A DNA stretch of 64,000 nt from NCBI RefSeq assembly GCF_002091715.1, contig NZ_BDAG01000003.1:62001-126000 (forward strand). Direction: 5' to 3'. The notes below the pieces were generated by a model that was given only the letters and a program-made list of their open reading frames with translations, did no database searches and had not been told where the DNA came from. The position numbers and the translations under genes are program-made. Shown piece after piece: positions 45,001 to 55,489 of the stretch (its first letter is position 1; every line of letters starts with the position of its first letter). The DNA comes from Pseudomonas migulae NBRC 103157 (GTDB lineage Bacteria; Pseudomonadota; Gammaproteobacteria; Pseudomonadales; Pseudomonadaceae).

Positions 45001-45381
45001 TTACTCGGGCTTCTGGTAGGTATCAATCACTTCCTGCGCCGCCCGAAACGCGTCGATCGCCGCCGGCACGCCTGCATACACCGCACAATGCAGCAACGCC
45101 TCGCGAATCTCTTCCACGGTGCAGCCGTTGTTCAGTGCACCGCGCACGTGGCCTTTCAATTCCTGCGGGCACTTCAACGCGGTCAGTGCGGCGAGGGTAA
45201 TCAGGCTGCGGGTTTTCAGCGGCAGGCCTTCGCGATTCCACACGCTGCCCCAGGCGTGTTCATTGACGAAATCCTGCAACGGCTGAGTGAACTCGGTGGC
45301 ATTGCCCAGCGCGCGGTCGACGAAGGCGTCGCCCATCACTTGGCGGCGGACTTCAACGCCGGGCTTTTTTGGGTCGGTCAT
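45001..45381 (-). CDS. Carboxymuconolactone decarboxylase family protein
   Basis: 126 residues, all-helical AhpD-like/CMD fold. Motif LLHCAVYAGVPAAIDA (about 95-110, HC-x-x-Y-x-G) as in 4-carboxymuconolactone decarboxylase PcaC; N-terminal GVEVRRQVMGDAFVDRAL is also PcaC-like. No other protocatechuate genes are next to it. Its ATG overlaps the antiporter stop by 4 bp, so it is translated with an unrelated-looking transporter. PcaC paralogue or CMD-family hydroperoxide enzyme are both possible. Confidence 0.82.
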   Translation of the reverse strand: MTDPKKPGVEVRRQVMGDAFVDRALGNATEFTQPLQDFVNEHAWGSVWNREGLPLKTRSLITLAALTALKCPQELKGHVRGALNNGCTVEEIREALLHCAVYAGVPAAIDAFRAAQEVIDTYQKPE

Positions 45382-46439
45382 GGCAATTCCCTCTTGTGGT
45401 GTTGGCGACGCCAGGCGCGCAGCGACGTGAACAACAGAAACGCCACCAGCGCCGGCAGGACGAAAATCAGCATCAGGTGTTCAAGCTTGCCCGCCAGCGG
45501 CATGCCGGTGGTGAACGACACCACGTGCAGACCGTACGCCAGGTACAAACCCAGAAACAGCAGACCTTCGGCGCGGGTCACCCTATAACCGGAATAGAAC
45601 ATCGGCAAGCACAGCGCCGCGACGCCGAGCATCACCGGCAAGTCGAAATCCAGCGCGTTGGGCGAGACCGACAACGGTGACGGCGCGATCAGTGCGGTAA
45701 CGCCCAGCACGCCCAGAAGGTTGAACAGGTTGCTGCCGATCACGTTGCCTACGGCGATGTCGCGCTGACCACGCAAGGCCGCGATCAACGAAGTGGCGAG
45801 CTCCGGCAGGGACGTGCTGACGGCGACGATGGTCAGGCCGATGATCCTTTCCGACAGCCCCAGGTCTTTGGCGACCGATACCGCGGCGCCCAACAGCAAA
45901 TGCCCGGCGTACACCAGCATCGCGAGACCGGCGACGATCATCAGCAGGCTGCTGAACCACGGCACTTGCGGGGCATCATGCGTTGTCGATTGCGGACGGA
46001 CCGAGTGCCGCGACTGTCGCAGCAACAAGCCCAGATACAGTGCCAGCGCCGTCAGCAGCATCACGCCATCGATGCGGGTGAGTTCTTTATTCCAGGCCAG
46101 AACGAATACCAGCAGACTGGCGCCGATCATCAACGGAATGTCCAGGCGCACCAGTTGCCGCGAAACCCGCAGCGGGATGATCAGCGCCGAGAGCCCAAGG
46201 GTTACGAGGATGTTGAAGATGCTGCTGCCAATCACGCTGCCGACGGCGATGTCGGCGTTCTGCGCCAGGGTGGCTTGCAGGCTGACCGCCATCTGCGGCG
46301 CGCTGCTGCCCAGGGCGACGATGGTCAGGCCGATGATCAGCGGCCGTACATGCAGTCGCGCGGCCAGGCGCACGGCGGCGCGCACCATCAGCTCGGCGCC
46401 GGCGATCAGCAGAACCAGGCCGCTGAGCAGTTCAATCAT
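45378..46439 (-). CDS. Calcium/sodium exchanger-type antiporter (CaCA superfamily, YrbG-like)
   Basis: 353 residues, about ten TM segments in two homologous halves. The alpha-repeats are visible: first ALGSSAPQMAVSLQA (about 46-60), second AVSTSLPELATSLIA. The second keeps the canonical PE glutamate, but the first has Gln in that position (PQ). Charged tail RRQHHKRELP. Exports Ca2+ or other cations in exchange for Na+ or H+; specificity may be affected by the Gln. Confidence 0.88.
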   Translation of the reverse strand: MIELLSGLVLLIAGAELMVRAAVRLAARLHVRPLIIGLTIVALGSSAPQMAVSLQATLAQNADIAVGSVIGSSIFNILVTLGLSALIIPLRVSRQLVRLDIPLMIGASLLVFVLAWNKELTRIDGVMLLTALALYLGLLLRQSRHSVRPQSTTHDAPQVPWFSSLLMIVAGLAMLVYAGHLLLGAAVSVAKDLGLSERIIGLTIVAVSTSLPELATSLIAALRGQRDIAVGNVIGSNLFNLLGVLGVTALIAPSPLSVSPNALDFDLPVMLGVAALCLPMFYSGYRVTRAEGLLFLGLYLAYGLHVVSFTTGMPLAGKLEHLMLIFVLPALVAFLLFTSLRAWRRQHHKRELP

Positions 46440-46489
46440 GCTGATCAGTGGGATGTCGGCAAGTCCGAAAATGGTCGGGGCTCCGTCAG

Positions 46490-46858
46490 TCAGTCGAGGG
46501 CTTGCACGCGAACCCGTGCGGTGCCGCTTTTGATCATGCCCAGTTGCTCGGCGGCCTCATGAGACAAGTCGATCAGGCGCCCGCGAATGTGCGGCCCGCG
46601 ATCATTGATGCGGACCACGCAGGATTTGTCGTTTTTCAGATTGGTGACCTTCACCCGCGTACCAAAGGGTAGTTGGCGGTGGGCGGCGGTCAGGGAATTC
46701 TTGTCGAAACGTTCACCACTGGCGGTGCGTTTACCCTGGTGTTTGGCGCCATAGTAGGACGCCACGCCTGTCTGGTCGTAGCCGTGTGGATCGACGACAT
46801 CGGTGCTGGCGCAACCGGCGAGCAGCGAGAGCAGGGCGGCACCAAGTAGACGTTTCAT
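46490..46858 (-). CDS. RlpA-like double-psi beta-barrel lipoprotein
   Basis: 122 residues. Lipobox LLAGC (Cys15) after a short signal. The rest is one double-psi beta-barrel domain: GVASYYGAKHQGKRTASGERFD, FGTRVKVTNLKND, VVRINDRGPHIRGRLIDLS. This is the RlpA peptidoglycan-binding/lytic-transglycosylase domain, but without the SPOR domain of full RlpA, so it is a short paralogue. Probably anchored in the outer membrane, acting on cell wall. Flanked by a REP pair upstream. Confidence 0.88.
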   Translation of the reverse strand: MKRLLGAALLSLLAGCASTDVVDPHGYDQTGVASYYGAKHQGKRTASGERFDKNSLTAAHRQLPFGTRVKVTNLKNDKSCVVRINDRGPHIRGRLIDLSHEAAEQLGMIKSGTARVRVQALD

Positions 46859-46879
46859 TCAATGGTTTCCACATACAAA

Positions 46880-46970
46880 TGTGGGAGCGGGTTTGCTCGC
46901 GAAAACGGCTGCACATTCAACACTGTTGTCGACTGTCAGACCGCTTTCGCGAGCAAGCCCGCTCCCACAG
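46880..46970. repeat. REP inverted pair
   Basis: TGTGGGAGCGGGTTTGCTCGCGAAA faces TTTCGCGAGCAAGCCCGCTCCCACA, between gatB and the RlpA-like gene. Confidence 0.9.
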
Positions 46971-47007
46971 GGATTTGAGCCAGGCTTGAGTGCTGGCTCC
47001 ATTCTCA

Positions 47008-48453
47008 TCAGCCTTCGAGCTTGCTTTTCAGCAGTTCGTTGACTTGTTGCGGGTTGGCCTTGCCTTTGGAGGCTTTCATGGCCTGGCCGACGAAGAAGCC
47101 GAACATCTTGCCGCGTTTGGCTTCGTCTGCCGCGCGGTATTGCTCGACCTGCTCGGCGTTGGCCGCGAGCATTTCGTCCAGCACCGCCGAGATCGCGCCG
47201 GTGTCGGTCACTTGCTTCAGACCGCGCTTGTCGATGATCTCGTCCGCGCTGCCTTCGCCGTTGGCCATGGCTTCAAACACCACTTTGGCGATTTTGCCGG
47301 AGATGGTGTTGTCCTTGATGCGCAGCAGCATGCCGCCCAGTTGCTCGGCCGAAACCGGCGACTGCTCGATGTCCAGGCCTTGCTTGTTGAGCAGGCTGCC
47401 CAGTTCCACCATGACCCAGTTGGCCGCCAGTTTGGCGTCGCCACTGATGCTCACGACTTTTTCGAAGTAGTCGGCTTGCTCGCGGCTGGTGGCCAGGACG
47501 CTGGCGTCGTAGACCGACAGACCGAACTGCTCCTGGAAACGCTCGCGTTTCTGCGGTGGCAGTTCCGGCAATGTTGCGCGCACGTCATTGAGGAACGAGT
47601 CCTCGATAACCACCGGCAGCAGGTCCGGATCGGGGAAGTAACGGTAGTCGTTGGCTTCCTCTTTACTGCGCATCGGACGGGTTTCGTCCTTGTTCGGGTC
47701 GTACAGGCGAGTCTGCTGGATCACCTTGCCGCCGTCTTCGATCAGTTCGATCTGACGCTGCACTTCGCTGTTGATCGCCTTCTCGATGAAACGGAACGAG
47801 TTGACGTTCTTGATCTCGCAACGCGTGCCGAATTCGACCTGGCCTTTAGGACGGATCGACACGTTGCAGTCGCAACGCAGCGAACCTTCGGCCATGTTGC
47901 CGTCGCAGATGCCCAGGTAGCGCACCAGCGCGTGGATCGCCTTGACGTAAGCCACGGCTTCCTTGGCGCTACGCATGTCCGGTTCGGAGACGATTTCCAG
48001 CAGCGGCGTGCCGGCGCGGTTCAGGTCGATGCCGGTGGCGCCGCTGAATTCTTCGTGCAGGCTTTTACCGGCGTCTTCTTCCAGGTGCGCGCGGGTGATG
48101 CCGACGCGTTTGACCGTGCCATCTTCCAGGGCGATGTCCAGGTGGCCCTTGCCGACGATCGGCAATTCCATCTGGCTGATCTGGTAGCCCTTCGGCAGGT
48201 CCGGGTAGAAATAGTTTTTACGGGCGAACACGTTGTGCTGGCCGATCTCGGCATCGATGGCGAGACCGAACATCACCGCCATGCGCACCGCTTCCTGGTT
48301 CAGCACCGGCAGTACGCCGGGCATACCGAGGTCAACCAGGCTGGCCTGGGTGTTCGGCTCGGAACCGAAGGTGGTGGAACTACCGGAAAAGATTTTCGAC
48401 CGGGTGGTGAGCTGGGTATGAATCTCCAGCCCGATCACGACTTCCCATTGCAT
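47008..48453 (-). CDS. gatB: Asp-tRNA(Asn)/Glu-tRNA(Gln) amidotransferase subunit B
   Basis: 481 residues. N-terminal [22 protein letters not shown] is the GatB signature; catalytic cradle through about 290 and C-terminal YqeY-like tail domain ([15 protein letters not shown]). Binds the misacylated tRNA and carries out its phosphorylation/amidation with GatA-derived ammonia. GGAG box 8 bases before ATG; 10 bp after gatA. Last gene of gatCAB. Confidence 0.96.
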   Translation of the reverse strand: MQWEVVIGLEIHTQLTTRSKIFSGSSTTFGSEPNTQASLVDLGMPGVLPVLNQEAVRMAVMFGLAIDAEIGQHNVFARKNYFYPDLPKGYQISQMELPIVGKGHLDIALEDGTVKRVGITRAHLEEDAGKSLHEEFSGATGIDLNRAGTPLLEIVSEPDMRSAKEAVAYVKAIHALVRYLGICDGNMAEGSLRCDCNVSIRPKGQVEFGTRCEIKNVNSFRFIEKAINSEVQRQIELIEDGGKVIQQTRLYDPNKDETRPMRSKEEANDYRYFPDPDLLPVVIEDSFLNDVRATLPELPPQKRERFQEQFGLSVYDASVLATSREQADYFEKVVSISGDAKLAANWVMVELGSLLNKQGLDIEQSPVSAEQLGGMLLRIKDNTISGKIAKVVFEAMANGEGSADEIIDKRGLKQVTDTGAISAVLDEMLAANAEQVEQYRAADEAKRGKMFGFFVGQAMKASKGKANPQQVNELLKSKLEG

Positions 48454-48463
48454 GTGTTTCTCC

Positions 48464-49915
48464 TCAGAAGCCGGTTGGGGTGCGGGTGTGCCAGTCAGTG
48501 TTCAGCTGATACTGGTGCGCAACGTTGAGCAAGCGGCCTTCCTGGAAATACGGGGCGAGCAGTTGCACGCCGACCGGCAGACCGTCGACAAAACCTGCAG
48601 GCATGGACAGGCCCGGCAGACCCGCGAGGTTGGCGGTGATGGTGTAGACGTCTTCCAGGTACGCAGCGACCGGGTCGCTGCTCTTGGCGCCGAGCTTCCA
48701 GGCCGGGTTCGGCGTGGTTGGGCCGAGAATGATGTCGACCTCATTGAAGGCGGCCATGAAGTCGTTCTTGATCAGGCGACGAATCTTCTGGGCCTTCAGG
48801 TAGTAGGCGTCGTAGTAACCGGCGGACAGCGCGTAGGCACCGACCATGATCCGGCGCTGCACTTCCACGCCGAAACCTTCGCCACGGGAACGCTTGTACA
48901 GGTCTTCCAGGTTTTTCGGGTCTTCGCAGCGATGGCCGAAACGCACGCCGTCGAAACGCGACAGGTTGGAAGAGGCCTCCGCCGGAGCGATCACGTAGTA
49001 CGCAGGGATCGCGTGCTGCATGTTCGGCAGGCTGATTTCCTTGATCACGGCGCCGAGTTTTTTCAGCTCTTCGACACTGGCCATGACCAGGTCGGCGATG
49101 CGCGGGTCCAGGCCGGCGCTGAAGTATTCTTTCGGCACGCCGATGCGCAGGCCTTGCAGCGAGCCGTTGAGGCTGGCGCTGTAATCAGGCACGGGTTCAT
49201 CGATGCTGGTGGAGTCCTGCGGATCGAAGCCAGCCATGCCTTGCAGCAGGATCGCGCAGTCTTCGGCCGTGCGGGCCAATGGACCGCCCTGATCGAGGCT
49301 GGAGGCGTAAGCGATCATGCCCCAGCGCGAAACGCGACCGTATGTCGGTTTCAGGCCGGTGAGGTTGGTCAGTGCAGCGGGCTGACGGATCGAGCCGCCG
49401 GTATCGGTGCCGGTAGCTGCCGGCAATAGGCGCGCCGCGACCGCCGCAGCGGAACCGCCGGACGAACCACCTGGAACGTATTCCAGATTCCACGGGTTTT
49501 TCACCGCGCCGTAGTAGCTCGACTCGTTGGCCGACCCCATGGCGAATTCGTCCATGTTGGTCTTGCCCAGCGTCACCGCGCCGGCAGCCGCCAGTTTGGC
49601 AACCACGGTGGCATCGTACGGAGCTTTGAAGTTGTCGAGCATCTTCGAACCGCAACTGGTGCGGATGCCCTGAGTGCAGAACAGGTCTTTGTGAGCGATC
49701 GGCGCACCAAGCAGGGCGCCGTTCTCACCGTTAGCCCGGCGTGCGTCAGCGGCTTTTGCCTGCTGGAGCGCCAGGTCTTCGGTGAGGCTGATAAAACTGT
49801 TGAGCTGAGGATCGAGCTGGGCGATACGCGCCAGCAGGGTTTTGGTCAGCTCTTCGGAAGAAAACTTTTTATCGGCGAGTCCGCGGGCGATCTCGGCCAG
49901 AGTCAATTGATGCAT
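48464..49915 (-). CDS. gatA: Asp-tRNA(Asn)/Glu-tRNA(Gln) amidotransferase subunit A
   Basis: 483 residues, amidase-signature family. Glutamine-amidase triad region visible: K at [13 protein letters not shown] (about residue 76), then [16 protein letters not shown] and [13 protein letters not shown]. Releases ammonia from glutamine for GatB. Sixteen bp after gatC. Confidence 0.96.
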   Translation of the reverse strand: MHQLTLAEIARGLADKKFSSEELTKTLLARIAQLDPQLNSFISLTEDLALQQAKAADARRANGENGALLGAPIAHKDLFCTQGIRTSCGSKMLDNFKAPYDATVVAKLAAAGAVTLGKTNMDEFAMGSANESSYYGAVKNPWNLEYVPGGSSGGSAAAVAARLLPAATGTDTGGSIRQPAALTNLTGLKPTYGRVSRWGMIAYASSLDQGGPLARTAEDCAILLQGMAGFDPQDSTSIDEPVPDYSASLNGSLQGLRIGVPKEYFSAGLDPRIADLVMASVEELKKLGAVIKEISLPNMQHAIPAYYVIAPAEASSNLSRFDGVRFGHRCEDPKNLEDLYKRSRGEGFGVEVQRRIMVGAYALSAGYYDAYYLKAQKIRRLIKNDFMAAFNEVDIILGPTTPNPAWKLGAKSSDPVAAYLEDVYTITANLAGLPGLSMPAGFVDGLPVGVQLLAPYFQEGRLLNVAHQYQLNTDWHTRTPTGF

Positions 49916-49931
49916 TGCAGGCTCTTTCCCT

Positions 49932-50219
49932 TTAGTCGATGACTTTCGGAACCAGGTACAGGCCGTTTTCGACCGCTGGTGCGATGGACTGATAGGCCTC
50001 GCGATGATTGGTCTCGGTCACGACGTCTGCACGCAAGCGCTGACTGGCTTCCAGTGGGTGAGCCAGCGGTTCGATACCGTCGGTATTGACCGCCTGCATT
50101 TCGTCGACCAGACCCAGAATGCTGTTCAGGGCCGAAGTAATATGTGGAAGATCGGCTTCATCGAGGCCAAGGCAGGCCAGATGAGCGATTTTTTCCACGT
50201 CGGAGCGTTCAAGCGCCAT
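49932..50219 (-). CDS. gatC: Asp-tRNA(Asn)/Glu-tRNA(Gln) amidotransferase subunit C
   Basis: 95 residues, usual GatC length. [18 protein letters not shown] near the N-terminus and the Glu/Asp-rich middle ([22 protein letters not shown]) identify it. Wraps around GatA and GatB to stabilise the complex. First gene of gatCAB, divergent from mreB across 211 bp. Confidence 0.95.
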   Translation of the reverse strand: MALERSDVEKIAHLACLGLDEADLPHITSALNSILGLVDEMQAVNTDGIEPLAHPLEASQRLRADVVTETNHREAYQSIAPAVENGLYLVPKVID

Positions 50220-50357
50220 TGCGATTCTCCAGTGGAAAACAGAACGGACGGCGTCCGTGTGTTAGATTGTCTGAACACTACCGCATTTCTACGGTCATAA
50301 GGCCGCGATTGTGGGGGTTGGTGCACAGAAAAGCGGCCAATTTAACATATTGGCGCC

Positions 50358-50386
50358 TTGCCCAAAATCCCTGTCGTTGTTAGAGT
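50358..50386 (+). promoter_or_regulatory. Candidate sigma-70 promoter for mreBCD
   Basis: TTGCCC (50358-50363), 17-bp spacer, TAGAGT (50381-50386), 45 bp before the mreB start. Both hexamers deviate from consensus by two bases, so it is a reasonable but unproven call. Confidence 0.4.
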
Positions 50387-50418
50387 TTGCCGCACTTTTT
50401 TACCCACGCGTTGCCTAG

Positions 50419-51468
<1,050 letters not shown>

Positions 51469-51606
51469 TCGCCCGATGCATCTATGCTGTTGAGCGCGCA
51501 GGCGGCACTTTGCAGTGCTGCCTGTTTGCGTTTACCTTCTGTCAGTCTGTATCCAGGCCGGTCTGCCGTATGAATAAAGAAAACATTTGCCTGGGAGGAG
51601 CGGCTT

Positions 51607-52767
51607 ATTAAACCGCTTTTCACCAAAGGGCCTTCACTGGGCGTGCGCTTGTTGGTGCTGGTCGTGCTATCGGTCGCACTGATGGTGGTCGATGCCCGCT
51701 TCACACTGCTCAAGCCAGTGCGTAGCCAGATGTCGCTGGTGCTGATGCAGTCTTACTGGATCACCGACCTGCCACAGCGGCTATGGCAAGGTGTGGCCAG
51801 CCAGTTTGGCAGCCGTACCGAGCTGGTCGCCGAAAACGAAAAACTCAAGACCGAAAACCTGCTGCTGCAGGGCCGCATGCAAAAGCTTGCAGCCCTCACC
51901 GAGCAGAACGTTCGGCTGCGCGAGTTGCTCAATTCCTCCGCGCTGGTCAATGAAAAGGTCGAAGTGGCCGAGTTGATCGGCATGGACCCCAATCCCTTCA
52001 CCCATCGCATCATCATCAATAAAGGTGAGCGCGACGGTGTGGTCCTCGGTCAGCCGGTGCTCGATGCCCGCGGCCTGATGGGCCAGGTGGTCGAGTTGAT
52101 GCCGTATACCTCCCGTGTGCTGCTGCTGACTGACACTACACACAGCATTCCGGTGCAGGTAAACCGTAACGGTCTGCGGGCGATTGCCAGCGGTACCGGC
52201 AACCCTGAACGCCTGGAATTGCGTCACGTTGCCGACACGGCGGATATCAAGGAAGGCGATCTGCTGGTCAGCTCTGGTCTTGGGCAGCGGTTCCCGGCGG
52301 GTTACCCGGTGGCGACAGTCAGGGAAGTGATTCACGATTCCGGGCAGCCGTTCGCCATTGTCCGCGCCGTGCCGACGGCCGCCTTGAACCGCAGTCGTTA
52401 CTTGCTGCTGGTATTCAGTGACACTCGTACGCCGGAAGAGCGCGCAAACGATGCTGCTCAGGCCCAGGAAAACCTGGATGCACAGGGCGGCGGGCCAATC
52501 ATTCCCGCGACCGTGCCGAAACCTGTCGGTGTGATTGCCCCTGCTGCCGCTGCGGCCCCGGCTGTTCCCGCCGCTGCACCTGTGACGGCTGCCCCGGCCA
52601 AACCTGCTGCCGCTACCCCGGCCAAACCCGCCGCCGCACATCCTGCCGCCGCCAAGCCCCCCGCGACGACTCCGGCGGCCAAACCACCGGCGACACAACC
52701 CGCTGTCGTGAAGCCTGCTGCCAAACCGCCTGTCTCCGCGCCGGCCACCCAAGGGGGAAGAGAATAA
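51607..52767 (+). CDS. mreC: Rod-shape-determining protein MreC
   Basis: 386 residues if translation starts at the ATT codon at 51607, 6 bases after a strong GGAGGAG; the nearest conventional candidate is GTG 51643, which lacks a box and would shorten the cytoplasmic N-terminus ([12 protein letters not shown]). TM helix about 15-32, coiled coil ([20 protein letters not shown]), then two beta-barrel domains to about 290. The C-terminus is a low-complexity Pro/Ala/Lys tail. Scaffold of the elongasome, joins MreB to periplasmic enzymes. Its stop shares one base with the mreD start. Confidence 0.9.
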   Translation: MKPLFTKGPSLGVRLLVLVVLSVALMVVDARFTLLKPVRSQMSLVLMQSYWITDLPQRLWQGVASQFGSRTELVAENEKLKTENLLLQGRMQKLAALTEQNVRLRELLNSSALVNEKVEVAELIGMDPNPFTHRIIINKGERDGVVLGQPVLDARGLMGQVVELMPYTSRVLLLTDTTHSIPVQVNRNGLRAIASGTGNPERLELRHVADTADIKEGDLLVSSGLGQRFPAGYPVATVREVIHDSGQPFAIVRAVPTAALNRSRYLLLVFSDTRTPEERANDAAQAQENLDAQGGGPIIPATVPKPVGVIAPAAAAAPAVPAAAPVTAAPAKPAAATPAKPAAAHPAAAKPPATTPAAKPPATQPAVVKPAAKPPVSAPATQGGRE

Positions 52768-53258
52768 TGGTCGGTGCTACCGCCTCCCGAAACGACTGGA
52801 TGGTCTGGCTGACATTCGCCATCGGCATGCTGCTCAGTGTTTCGCCACTGCCGCAATTCATGGAAATCTTGCGTCCGCTGTGGCTCGCCTTGCTGCTGGC
52901 GTTCTGGGCGTTGGCCCTGCCGCAGAAAGTCGGCATGGTTACCGCGTGGTGCCTGGGCCTGGCCGAAGATGTGCTCTACGGCACGTTGCTGGGCCAGAAC
53001 GCGTTGATCCTGACCCTCATCACGTTCCTGGTGCTGTCGCTGCAACAGCGGTTGCGGATGTTCCCGATGTGGCAACAGAGCCTGGTGATCCTGGTGATCT
53101 TCGGCCTCGCGCAGCTCGTTCAGCTGTGGCTCAGCGCCCTGACCGGCAACCGTCAGCCAACGCTGGCGCTGGTCTTGCCGGCACTGGTCAGCGCGTTGCT
53201 CTGGCCGTGGATCAGCTTCGGTTTGCGCGGTCTGCGTCGACGCTACAAAATCAACTGA
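52767..53258 (+). CDS. mreD: Rod-shape-determining protein MreD
   Basis: 163 residues, five to six TM helices ([20 protein letters not shown] …, [20 protein letters not shown]). The [11 protein letters not shown] and [10 protein letters not shown] motifs are typical of MreD. Inner-membrane partner of MreC. Start overlaps the mreC stop (TAATG). Ends with a basic tail. Confidence 0.94.
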   Translation: MVGATASRNDWMVWLTFAIGMLLSVSPLPQFMEILRPLWLALLLAFWALALPQKVGMVTAWCLGLAEDVLYGTLLGQNALILTLITFLVLSLQQRLRMFPMWQQSLVILVIFGLAQLVQLWLSALTGNRQPTLALVLPALVSALLWPWISFGLRGLRRRYKIN

Positions 53259-53302
53259 TTCGGTCAGGCATTTGCCCATACCACGACAAGGGAGATGTCT
53301 TG

Positions 53303-53899
53303 ATGAAACAGCTGTTCCTCGCCTCAGGCTCGCCGCGTCGCCGTGAACTGCTCACGCAGATCGGCTTGCCGTTCTCCACCATCAGCGCAGACATCGACGA
53401 AACCCCTTTTAATCATGAATCGCCGTCGGCCTATGTCGAGCGCCTCGCGCGCGGCAAGGCCGAAGCCGGGCGTGGTGCGGTCGTGTCCGACGCAGCATTC
53501 TGCGTGCTGGGCGCCGATACCGCCGTGGTGCTCAACGGGAAAATTCTCGGCAAACCGGTGGACGAAGCCGATGCGTGCGCCATGCTTATGATGCTGGCCG
53601 GTCGAGAGCACGAAGTGCTGACCGCCATTGCCGTGCTTGACGGTGAGCGCTGTGAGTCGCGGGTTGTGCGCAGCCTGGTGCGTTTTCGCCCCATCGATCC
53701 TGATGAAGCGGCGGCCTACTGGGCCAGCGGCGAACCTCGGGACAAGGCCGGTGGCTATGGCATTCAAGGACTGGGCGCGGTGTTTGTCGCCGGGCTCAAT
53801 GGCAGCTACTCGGCGGTGGTCGGACTGCCGCTGTGCGAAACCGCTGAGCTGCTCGGCCATTTCGGCATACCCTGTTGGCAAACCCTTAACGCGCGCTGA
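53303..53899 (+). CDS. maf: Maf-family nucleoside triphosphate pyrophosphatase
   Basis: 198 residues from ATG 53303 (GGGAG box). Maf/YhdE type: [21 protein letters not shown] at the N-terminus, catalytic [17 protein letters not shown] (about 68-84), [14 protein letters not shown]. Hydrolyses dTTP/UTP or modified nucleotides, limiting incorporation of odd bases. An upstream in-frame extension through mreD exists but has no start signal. Confidence 0.93.
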   Translation: MKQLFLASGSPRRRELLTQIGLPFSTISADIDETPFNHESPSAYVERLARGKAEAGRGAVVSDAAFCVLGADTAVVLNGKILGKPVDEADACAMLMMLAGREHEVLTAIAVLDGERCESRVVRSLVRFRPIDPDEAAAYWASGEPRDKAGGYGIQGLGAVFVAGLNGSYSAVVGLPLCETAELLGHFGIPCWQTLNAR

Positions 53900-53956
53900 G
53901 CGTCGTACTGACAAGATGCGGCCATTATCGTGAACATGCCTGAACGAGACCCTGCC

Positions 53957-55414
53957 ATGAGTGAAGAGATCCTGATCAACATCACGCCGATGGAATCGCG
54001 CGTGGCGGTGGTTGAAAACGGTGTCCTGCAAGAGGTCCACGTCGAGCGCACGCAAAAGCGCGGGATCGTCGGCAACATTTATAAAGGCAAAGTCGTGCGG
54101 GTATTGCCGGGGATGCAGGCGGCCTTCGTCGACATCGGCCTGGATCGTGCCGCGTTCATTCATGCTTCGGAAATTTCCCTGCGCGAGGGCCCTGCGGTCG
54201 AGAGCATCAGCGCGCTGGTTCATGAAGGCCAGAGCCTGGTGGTGCAAGTCACCAAAGACCCGATCGGTTCCAAAGGCGCACGCCTGACCACGCAGCTGTC
54301 GATTCCTTCGCGTTATCTGGTGTACATGCCACGCACCGCGCATGTCGGCATTTCCCTGAAGATCGAAGACGAAGCCGAGCGCGAACGCCTCAAGCAAGTG
54401 GTCACCGATTGCGTGGCCAAAGAAGGCATCAAGGAGGCCGGCGGCTTCATCCTGCGTACCGCCGCTGAAGGCGCGGGCGCCGATGAAATTCTCATGGACA
54501 TCCGCTACCTGCGCAGGCTCTGGGATCAGATCAACGAGCAGATCAAAACCATCAGCGCGCCGAGTGTGATCTACGAAGACCTCGGCCTGGCGCTGCGGAC
54601 CTTGCGCGATCTGGTGAGCCCGAAGATCGAGAAGATCCGCATCGACTCGCGGGAAACCTTCCAGAAAACCACGCAGTTCGTCGCCGAACTGATGCCGGAA
54701 ATTGCCGATCGTCTGGAGCATTACCCGGGTGAGCGGCCGATTTTCGACCTGTACGGCGTCGAAGACGAAATCCAGAAAGCCCTCGAACGCAAAGTACCCC
54801 TGAAGTCCGGCGGTTACCTGGTGGTGGATCCGGCTGAGGCCATGAGCACCATCGACGTCAACACCGGGGCGTTCGTCGGCCATCGCAACCTTGAAGAAAC
54901 CATCTTCAAGACCAACCTGGAAGCCGCGACCGCCATCGCTCGCCAGCTGCGCCTGCGCAACCTGGGCGGGATCATCATCATCGACTTCATCGACATGGAA
55001 GACGAAGAGCACCAGCGTCAGGTGTTACGCACGCTTGAGAAACAACTGGAGCGCGATCACGCCAAGACCAACATCATCGGCATCACCGAGTTGGGCCTGG
55101 TGCAGATGACCCGCAAGCGCACCCGCGAAAGTCTCGAACAGGTGTTGTGCGAGCCCTGCAGCAGCTGCCAGGGTCGCGGCAAGCTCAAGACGCCGGAAAC
55201 CGTTTGCTACGAAATTTTCCGCGAAATTCTCCGTGAGGCTCGTGCCTATCAGGCGGAAGGCTATCGTGTATTGGCGAACCAGAAAGTCGTCGATCGCCTG
55301 CTGGATGAAGAGTCGGGCAACGTGGCTGAGCTCGAAGGTTTTATCGGACGCACCATTCGGTTTCAGGTGGAAACCATGTATTCCCAGGAACAATACGACG
55401 TGGTGCTGCTCTGA
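53957..55414 (+). CDS. rng: Ribonuclease G
   Basis: 485 residues from ATG 53957 (family N-terminus MSEEILINITPMESRVAVVENG; an ATG nine codons upstream is less likely). S1 RNA-binding domain (about 35-125: GIVGNIYKGKVVRVLPGMQA). DNase I-like catalytic part with the metal-binding aspartates in STIDVNTGAF and IIIIDFIDMEDEEH, and the zinc-link cysteines CEPCSSCQGRG. Endonuclease for 16S rRNA 5' end maturation and mRNA decay. Next to maf and yhdP as in most gamma-proteobacteria. Confidence 0.95.
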   Translation: MSEEILINITPMESRVAVVENGVLQEVHVERTQKRGIVGNIYKGKVVRVLPGMQAAFVDIGLDRAAFIHASEISLREGPAVESISALVHEGQSLVVQVTKDPIGSKGARLTTQLSIPSRYLVYMPRTAHVGISLKIEDEAERERLKQVVTDCVAKEGIKEAGGFILRTAAEGAGADEILMDIRYLRRLWDQINEQIKTISAPSVIYEDLGLALRTLRDLVSPKIEKIRIDSRETFQKTTQFVAELMPEIADRLEHYPGERPIFDLYGVEDEIQKALERKVPLKSGGYLVVDPAEAMSTIDVNTGAFVGHRNLEETIFKTNLEAATAIARQLRLRNLGGIIIIDFIDMEDEEHQRQVLRTLEKQLERDHAKTNIIGITELGLVQMTRKRTRESLEQVLCEPCSSCQGRGKLKTPETVCYEIFREILREARAYQAEGYRVLANQKVVDRLLDEESGNVAELEGFIGRTIRFQVETMYSQEQYDVVLL

Positions 55415-55489
55415 ATCGCTGTGCTTCACCCCAACTAGAACGGCTGGCCTCAGCTTTTTGCAGTATTTTTGCCATGGGAGCCAACTGAC

